Shown here piece by piece: positions 59,220 through 64,000 of a stretch of DNA of 64,000 nucleotides. Origin of the DNA: Sthenelais limicola (taxonomy: Eukaryota > Annelida > Polychaeta > Phyllodocida > Sigalionidae). Below the pieces are notes generated by a model, which was not told the origin of the DNA, made no database searches, and saw nothing but the letters and a program-made list of their open reading frames with translations. Positions within the stretch are counted from its first letter, which is position 1; each line of letters begins with the position of its first letter. The translations under genes were made by a program, and so were the position numbers. The stretch is taken from assembly GCA_942159475.1 (NCBI GenBank), contig OW804094.1, positions 60,694,966-60,758,965 on the forward strand, written 5' to 3'.

Positions 59220-60223
59220 AGTTAATGAGACAAGGGGTATGCTGAGAGAGTTCTGTAAATATCTATACAAAGAAGGCAGCTGATCCCACGTTTATAAGCA
59301 GATTAATTCAACAATTAATCTTTAAATTTCTGCGAAATGTTTTGATACTTGTTCCTAATTAATGTAGCGAAATCTCTCAACAAGGAGTTAGTTTCTACCT
59401 GTCTGTGGTTCTTACATATTTATGTAACAAAGAAATAGTGAAGGAATACCTAATTTTGCATTCAACAACTGGAATATTTTATGAAGTATTTACATATATG
59501 CTATATAGTAATGGTATTTTGCTCAATGTTATCAAGTTTATATTGATCTGCAAAATGCAACAATGTATTAGTTATCATTATTACAAACTGGCAAAATTGA
59601 AGGTTACCCAAAGTTTGTGCCATTAGAGTTTTTAAAAATTGTTTTTGTTCATTAATATTATCAATGGAGATTTAGCATTGACATCTGACTTCCAAGCCTT
59701 TTATGCAGTAATATTTTGCTTCAATGACTGGAATATTGTAGATTGCATGATCATATAGGCTAAATATTTATTCAAACTTCCAATATTTGGTGAATAATTA
59801 ATTGGAAAATATTTTCCTGGGGACGGCCTACAACCCAATGTTTTTGCGAAAATAAGAATTTTGATAATATTTCCTGTTAAATTATTTTCTTTATTAAGAT
59901 CTGATATTTCCATTGGATGTCAAAGCCTATGACACAGTAAGTTGCTGCAATCAACGACTGGAATATTTTAAATTTCATGAAGTATTTATGTATATGCTAT
60001 ATTGTAACGGTTTAAGTATTTTGCTCAATGTTATCAATATATCCTGTATTTAATGGTTTTGTGCAGAAATAATTCAAAATACTATCTGTTAATTTTTTTT
60101 TTATCGGCTGTCAAAGCTTTGTAAAACATTGATACACTGCGGAGAAATATGAGAAGTTGTATATTTATATTGCCAGCAAAGCTTATTTCAGGTGACTCAT
60201 TGATATTTTCTTGTTTTATTTTT
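59220..60223. repeat. AT-rich stretch with ~240-bp diverged tandem repeats
   Basis: The word CAA(C/T)(G/A)ACTGGAATATT recurs at about 59465, 59722 and 59952. After the first and third it is followed by GAAGTATTTA, TATATGCTATAT and TATTTTGCTCAATGTTATCAA. A second shared motif (GTCAAAGC near a TT(T)GTAAAA/CAGTAA word) precedes each. Spacing is about 230-257 bp. No coding sequence is seen. Confidence 0.6.
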
Positions 60224-60769
60224 GAATTAAATAAATGCTGATTTACTACAGTTGCTATCATCAGTGTATACATAGGTAATAATTAATCAGCTTGTTATAT
60301 TATAGCGATTTGGTGAAGTTAGTGTTTCTGGTCTCTATAAACGAAAAAGGGATCTATAGATTACATTATTTATAATAATCTAGAAATAATCTGATTATTT
60401 GAAGAAAAAGAGTATAAAGTATTAAACAAAATCAACTTGTTATTATGATTGAAATGTATAATACAATGTTATTCTGTGCCAATGAACGGAATTAAATAAA
60501 TGATGATTGAGTGAAGTTGCCATTGTTGTGGTTTCTTGTTCCAGCTCCCACATCTCTATGAAAACATTAAAAAGTCCATCATATAGAATACCAATAATCT
60601 GAGAAACAATGACCTAAACATTTTCCAAGACCATATGATCATTGAAAACGCTTTTTCAGTTGTAAACACTTTTTGAATAGATGTTATAACTCGTTGTGAC
60701 ACATCATACATTTTAAAAGCTGTTTTAATACAGGTAGCTCCTTCCCCTACGAGGGCTAGACAGCTACTG

Positions 60770-60844
60770 AGGTACGTCGCAACCTGATTGGTCCAGACGT
60801 ACCTGTCAATCAGTGGGATAGGATTACCACCAGGTAATCCTATC
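60770..60844 (+). promoter_or_regulatory. two dyad-symmetry elements in U3
   Basis: AGGTACGTC (60770-60778) is inverted as GACGTACCT (60796-60804) around CTGATTGGTCC, which holds an inverted CCAAT box. Next, GATAGGATTACC (60817-60828) is perfectly inverted as GGTAATCCTATC (60833-60844) with a 4-nt centre, ending 4 nt before TATATAA. They look like paired transcription-factor sites of the LTR promoter. Confidence 0.55.
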
Positions 60845-60848
60845 AAGG

Positions 60849-60855
60849 TATATAA
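60849..60855 (+). promoter_or_regulatory. TATA box of the LTR promoter
   Basis: TATATAA, 174 nt upstream of the gag ATG and followed 68 nt later by AATAAA (60923-60928) in the LTR, giving a usual U3-R-U5 layout. Transcription would start at about 60880. Confidence 0.6.
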
Positions 60856-60922
60856 CCCCATACTGCACGCCCGTTCGGGCACTTGCTATTACCATCAACA
60901 TCTGGTATAACCATCTGAAGGC

Positions 60923-60928
60923 AATAAA
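60923..60928 (+). promoter_or_regulatory. LTR poly(A) signal
   Basis: AATAAA inside the LTR, downstream of the TATA box and about 56 nt before the LTR end. It would serve in the 3' LTR copy. Confidence 0.6.
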
Positions 60929-61022
60929 ACATCATTCATACTCTACTGAATTCTTCACTCCTTTATGTTACATCCATTATAACATATTGGTGGACAACCC
61001 TTTACAACTTTCTCAGTACCTC

Positions 61023-63335
61023 ATGCCATTGTTGCGGCAGTCTGCGGAACAAAGACAGGCATCAGAAGAACGCCGCAAGCAGCAGCAAGCAAAGGCGGAC
61101 CAGAAAAAGTCACGCAGGCGAGGTCGATCGAAAATGACCTCTACTCCTCTTTTAGACAAGGATGGCCAGCCCATCATCAACGACGAAGAGGAAGAAGCAG
61201 ACCTCTCTTTCACAGAAGCTCTCCAGGAAAACGAACAACCTCCAGGAGAACAGGTAGAGCCCAGAGGGGAAGAGGCACACCTCCAGGACGGAGGCAATAA
61301 GCACGGCGAAAACGGGGAGAACGCCCAACAATGGAATCAAATGGGCACCCTTTTGAACGCCGCAACGACATCGGCAGCCGGCCGCGTCGAGCCTCCACCG
61401 CCCGCTCCCCCAACAGGCCTCGCCGAGGACGCTTTAATGGACAAGTTTACAAAGGCTATGGCAGGGCTTCTCACAGCAGAAGCTTTAAGGCAGAATACTG
61501 CACGCAAAGAAGACGAGGCAGCACGCCTAAAAGTGGAACAGGAGAAGTCAAAAGCTCTTCTCAAAAAGAACGAGGAGCAAGCCTGGATAAATAAGTCACT
61601 CAAGGACCAATTGGCCGCAGTGAAAAATACCCTGGTCGCAGTGCAACAAAACGTAGCCTCAATCAACACGGATAAGGGCCCAAAAGGTAAAGGCCCAGGA
61701 CCTGTGAAATCTTCAATTAGAACAGCAAATGTGAGTGTTGATACCAACCCAGGCGACAAGGACAACAGTGCCGGCAATACCAGCAAGGATAGCCGACAGG
61801 AGCCCACCGCCCACCGCAGTACCAACGGCAGCGGCCAAGGCCAAGACCTCCGGCCGCCCCAGCTTCGCCCCGTCTCAACAGGCGAGGAGGAGGACGACGT
61901 CAGGGAAACAGGCTACCTCCCTCCTCCCCCACCTCAATACCATCAAAGCACCAGGAGGAACATTGCTCACGAATTCCCTTACCCCAACAACGGGATTTAC
62001 AGCAAAAGTAACCAGGTAGACAGTTTAAACTCTCGCTATCAAGCAGGTTTTTCATCAACCCACCATATGCCCAGCTACAATAACCATTTCCCACCCATTA
62101 ACGCCTACCGCCCACCTCTCACCCCCTATCCTCGTGAAATTCAACCTTCAACCCCTTCCTACCATAGCTACCCGCAGTACCCTAGTTACAATCAATTTAA
62201 CCACTATGACGAGCAGTCTTCATATGGCAAGCCAAACTACGCCCCAAATCATTACCAAACACCCTACCAGCCCCAGCCCCAATACGGGAGCAATTACGAA
62301 TGCAATTCCTCCTACAATTATCACCTAAGGCCCGAGGTTCAGAAATACCAAAATTCTGAAGATAGCAGAGCCTACGACAAGCCCAGGCCTTATTATGCAA
62401 AACTTAATGCCACCATAGTCAGACCCCCCAAACCCTTCGACGAACCTGACGCTTACAGGTCCGCCAAAGACTTTATCAGGCAATTCAAAACCTACATTAG
62501 AAATGCCTGCCCCAACGATGAAACCGCTTATAGTAGAGCAATCCTAGGTTTCCTGGAAGGTCGTGCAGCCTGCTGGTACAACTCGACCATGTACCAGGAG
62601 GACGAGGAAGAGGTTGACTTCAAGCTCTTCGTCGAAAAGTTTCTCGAAAGATTCTCCAAGGAGGACAGCAAAACCATTGCTAAATCTTGGAGGAGAAGGA
62701 AACAAGGCTTCAACGAAACAGTGGCAGACTACTCTAGGGACATGGAGCTCTTGCTCTCTGGTTCAGGCCTCTCCAAAGAATGGAAGCTGGAAAATTACCT
62801 CGAAGGCCTGCTACCTGAGATAGGAGACGCCATACGTCAGCGAGATCCAAAGGATATAATGGAGGCAGAATCTCTCGCAACATCACAAGAGATCACCGTC
62901 AACGCCGCCGCCTCCAGATCAGAGAGACTGTCAAACATCTCCGCCCAAAAATCTCACAGGTATAATTACGGGAACAGCAAGAACAGTAGCAAGGGAAAGC
63001 AAGAAAGCAAGCCTAAAGATAGTAAGAAGTCAAAAGACTCAAGTGAAAGGCAATCAAGGAAAGATAAGTACGAGTCATCAAGCAAAGATAAACCGAGAAG
63101 TGACTCACAGAACAGGAGTAGAAGCAGGCCCGCTTCTACCTCCAGCAAGCATCACTCGACGGAAAAGAGGGACGGCAGCAACCACTCAACAAGGTACCGT
63201 TCTAAGAGCAACGACAGAAAGGGCAGCAACAGACCTCCAACGCCCCACACCTCAAGCAACAACAGATCTTCAACACCTCACAACTCTAAATCACCCTACA
63301 GAAGATCTGCATCAAAAGAATCTAACGGACACTAG
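61023..63335 (+). CDS. gag: Gag polyprotein of Ty3-type retrotransposon
   Basis: Gag forms the particle that packages the element RNA in the cytoplasm. From ATG 61023, 38 nt after the LTR, it runs 770 codons to TAG 63333-63335. Residues ~1-30 are Gln/Arg/Lys-rich; ~135-215 form a Lys/Glu/Ala/Leu coiled coil; ~295-435 are strongly Tyr/Pro/Gln/Asn-rich and disordered (YPQYPSYNQFNHYD, NHYQTPYQPQPQYG); ~475-625 is the retrotransposon gag (capsid-like) domain, with DFIRQFKTYIRNACP, GRAACWY and YLEGLLPEI; ~640-770 is an SR/K-rich basic tail. No CCHC zinc knuckle is visible, so the basic tail probably binds RNA instead. The frame could also be entered at the non-ATG TTG 60987, but ATG 61023 is preferred. 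Confidence 0.85.
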   Translation: MPLLRQSAEQRQASEERRKQQQAKADQKKSRRRGRSKMTSTPLLDKDGQPIINDEEEEADLSFTEALQENEQPPGEQVEPRGEEAHLQDGGNKHGENGENAQQWNQMGTLLNAATTSAAGRVEPPPPAPPTGLAEDALMDKFTKAMAGLLTAEALRQNTARKEDEAARLKVEQEKSKALLKKNEEQAWINKSLKDQLAAVKNTLVAVQQNVASINTDKGPKGKGPGPVKSSIRTANVSVDTNPGDKDNSAGNTSKDSRQEPTAHRSTNGSGQGQDLRPPQLRPVSTGEEEDDVRETGYLPPPPPQYHQSTRRNIAHEFPYPNNGIYSKSNQVDSLNSRYQAGFSSTHHMPSYNNHFPPINAYRPPLTPYPREIQPSTPSYHSYPQYPSYNQFNHYDEQSSYGKPNYAPNHYQTPYQPQPQYGSNYECNSSYNYHLRPEVQKYQNSEDSRAYDKPRPYYAKLNATIVRPPKPFDEPDAYRSAKDFIRQFKTYIRNACPNDETAYSRAILGFLEGRAACWYNSTMYQEDEEEVDFKLFVEKFLERFSKEDSKTIAKSWRRRKQGFNETVADYSRDMELLLSGSGLSKEWKLENYLEGLLPEIGDAIRQRDPKDIMEAESLATSQEITVNAAASRSERLSNISAQKSHRYNYGNSKNSSKGKQESKPKDSKKSKDSSERQSRKDKYESSSKDKPRSDSQNRSRSRPASTSSKHHSTEKRDGSNHSTRYRSKSNDRKGSNRPPTPHTSSNNRSSTPHNSKSPYRRSASKESNGH

Positions 63336-63379
63336 CGGTGCGACAGTCAGGCGCGAGCAGTGCCTGACGCGCTGGCGTC
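63333..63379 (+). promoter_or_regulatory. candidate UAG readthrough signal between gag and pol
   Basis: The gag stop is UAG followed by CGG. After 10 nt comes a 7-bp perfect stem, GTCAGGC (63346-63352) with GCCTGAC (63362-63368), and a 9-nt loop; an overlapping alternative stem GACGC/GCGTC spans 63366-63379, and loop GCG can pair with downstream CGC to make a pseudoknot. The frame stays open for 221 codons after the stop. A UAG with a spacer and a structured element is how gammaretroviruses make Gag-Pol. Function here is inference. Confidence 0.55.
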
Positions 63380-64000
63380 AGCCCTGGAGGAGCGCAAGCT
63401 ACAGGACAATCATGCACGCCCCCCAGACACGCCAGTGCACATTGAGAAATTACTGACAGCTCAATGTAACGCCGCAAACCAGTCAGAATACAGCACCCCC
63501 TCCAAAACTATCAAGTTAACATCAGCAGACGACGATGGATCAGGTGAGAATACATTTGTTTCTGCTAAAATTGAGAGAGGCTGTTTAGATTTAACTTTTG
63601 GTAGCAGGACCATTCCTGCGCTTATTGATACAGGTGCCACCTCTTCCTTTATCTCCCCAAGATTTGCAAAGAGTCTGGAGGTAAAAGGACACCCCATTCG
63701 CTATTTAAACGTCCACACTAGAGTTTTTTTAGCATGTAATGAAGCGCACAACTTGCGCAAAAGGGTATATGTTTCATTCAAGGTTGCTGACACTGTTTTC
63801 TCCCACTCTTTTCTGGTGCTTCCTTCTCTAAACCGACCTATGATACTCGGAGATGATTTCCTAGACGCCACCGCAGCAAAAATTAAATACAAGGGTAATG
63901 TGAAATATCACAGAACTATCAGGGCTAGGAGATCATTCACTATTCCAAAAGACTCTGAGTATCATACGCGGGCCTATGTACTTTCACATGTTAAACTATC
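63336..64000 (+). CDS. pol: Pol N-terminus: aspartic protease (partial, cut by window edge)
   Basis: The frame continues directly from gag after the UAG, without any frameshift, and is open to the window end. A linker of about 90 residues is followed by a retropepsin-like protease: TIPALIDTGATSSFIS (catalytic D-T-G-A, from about 63609) and, about 75 residues later, RPMILGDDFLD, which is the conserved I-L-G flap-side motif. Retropepsins act as dimers and cut Gag and Pol. The next residues (YHTRAYVLSHVKL) are probably the linker to RT. There is no ATG start: pol must be made as a Gag-Pol fusion. Confidence 0.85.

Larger units (their letters stand above)
60682..60984 (+). repeat. 5' LTR (303 bp)
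   Basis: Starts TGTTATAA and ends TTATAACA, an 8-bp terminal inversion with the canonical TG…CA ends. U3 carries two dyads, a TATA box and then AATAAA. TTGGTGGACAACC just after the LTR (from 60987) is the place for a primer binding site, but I cannot match it to a specific tRNA. Confidence 0.8.
60224..61740 (+). repeat. 1517-bp duplicated block, copy Y2 (probable source)
   Basis: The matching partner of 56981-58497. Because gag continues intact past 61740 here, this is the likely source and the 56981 copy the derivative. The 458 bp before the LTR contains two related words, GAATTAAATAAATGCTGATT and GAATTAAATAAATGATGATT, 266 bp apart. Confidence 0.95.
60682..64000 (+). mobile_element. Ty3-type LTR retrotransposon, 5' part (runs off window)
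   Basis: 5' LTR 60682-60984, intact 770-codon gag, then an in-frame protease region reaching the window edge. The order LTR-gag-protease, the DTGA protease motif and the retrotransposon gag domain support a Ty3/gypsy-like (metavirid) element. RT, RNase H, integrase and 3' LTR must lie beyond 64000; order of RT and integrase, and whether an env is present, cannot be judged. The intact frames and near-identity of the duplicated block suggest a young element. The bases just before the LTR are ATAGA, a candidate 5-bp target duplication to be compared at the 3' end. Confidence 0.85.

Noticed and set aside
58794..59245. Pro/Ser/His-rich plus-strand frames and Gly/Arg/Glu-rich minus-strand frames
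   Set aside because: They translate the 96-bp pyrimidine minisatellite and antisense PLE; not genes.

Overview
The window is eukaryotic genomic DNA, almost certainly from an invertebrate animal and probably a marine one. Genes are rare, GC content is low, coding exons sit between canonical GT/AG splice sites, AATAAA signals follow them, and the repeats (Penelope-like, tyrosine-recombinase, LINE, hAT and Ty3-type elements, MITE-like foldbacks) are typical of animal genomes. I cannot name the species. No rRNA, tRNA gene, CRISPR array or bacterial operon is visible.

Positions 1-3,000 hold the last coding exon of UTP23, an SSU-processome protein, with its poly(A) signals and several minisatellites. 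From 8.6 to 20.7 kb there is a chain of short plus-strand exons (8598-8650, 10912-11011, 13305-13418, 17699-17769, 20037-20279) whose phases mostly agree and which end in a stop and a poly(A) signal. It looks like the 3' end of a host gene I do not recognise; the introns carry foldback elements and retrotransposon tails. A TTAA-flanked 0.5-kb MITE lies at 3988-4533.

From about 20.7 to 52.2 kb I find no convincing gene. The tract has tandem duplications (25.7 and 27.1 kb), a near-perfect foldback beside an 18-bp terminal-inverted-repeat element (33.2-33.9 kb), a CpG-rich patch (46.3 kb) and AT-rich stretches dense in homeodomain-like sites (40.6-45.1 kb). It could be a regulatory gene desert, but that is inference.

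From 52.2 kb to the end is a nest of transposable elements: a hAT transposase tail; a 5'-truncated Ngaro/DIRS-type element with RT/RNase H, tyrosine recombinase and its B1-A2-B2 split direct repeats; a minus-strand LINE fragment; a minus-strand 5'-truncated Penelope-like element (RT thumb, GIY-YIG endonuclease, and a hammerhead ribozyme in its 3' region); and a Ty3-type LTR retrotransposon running off the right edge. A 1.5-kb piece of that LTR element (flank + LTR + start of gag) occurs a second time, inserted in the Penelope element and bracketed by two identical 203-bp Penelope segments.

The most interesting signal is in the LTR element. Gag (770 codons) and the following protease/pol frame are in the same frame, separated by one UAG codon that is followed, 10 nt later, by a GC-rich stem-loop. 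This suggests Gag-Pol expression by stop-codon readthrough. The Gag itself has no zinc knuckle, but has a tyrosine/proline-rich disordered block and an SR/K-rich tail.
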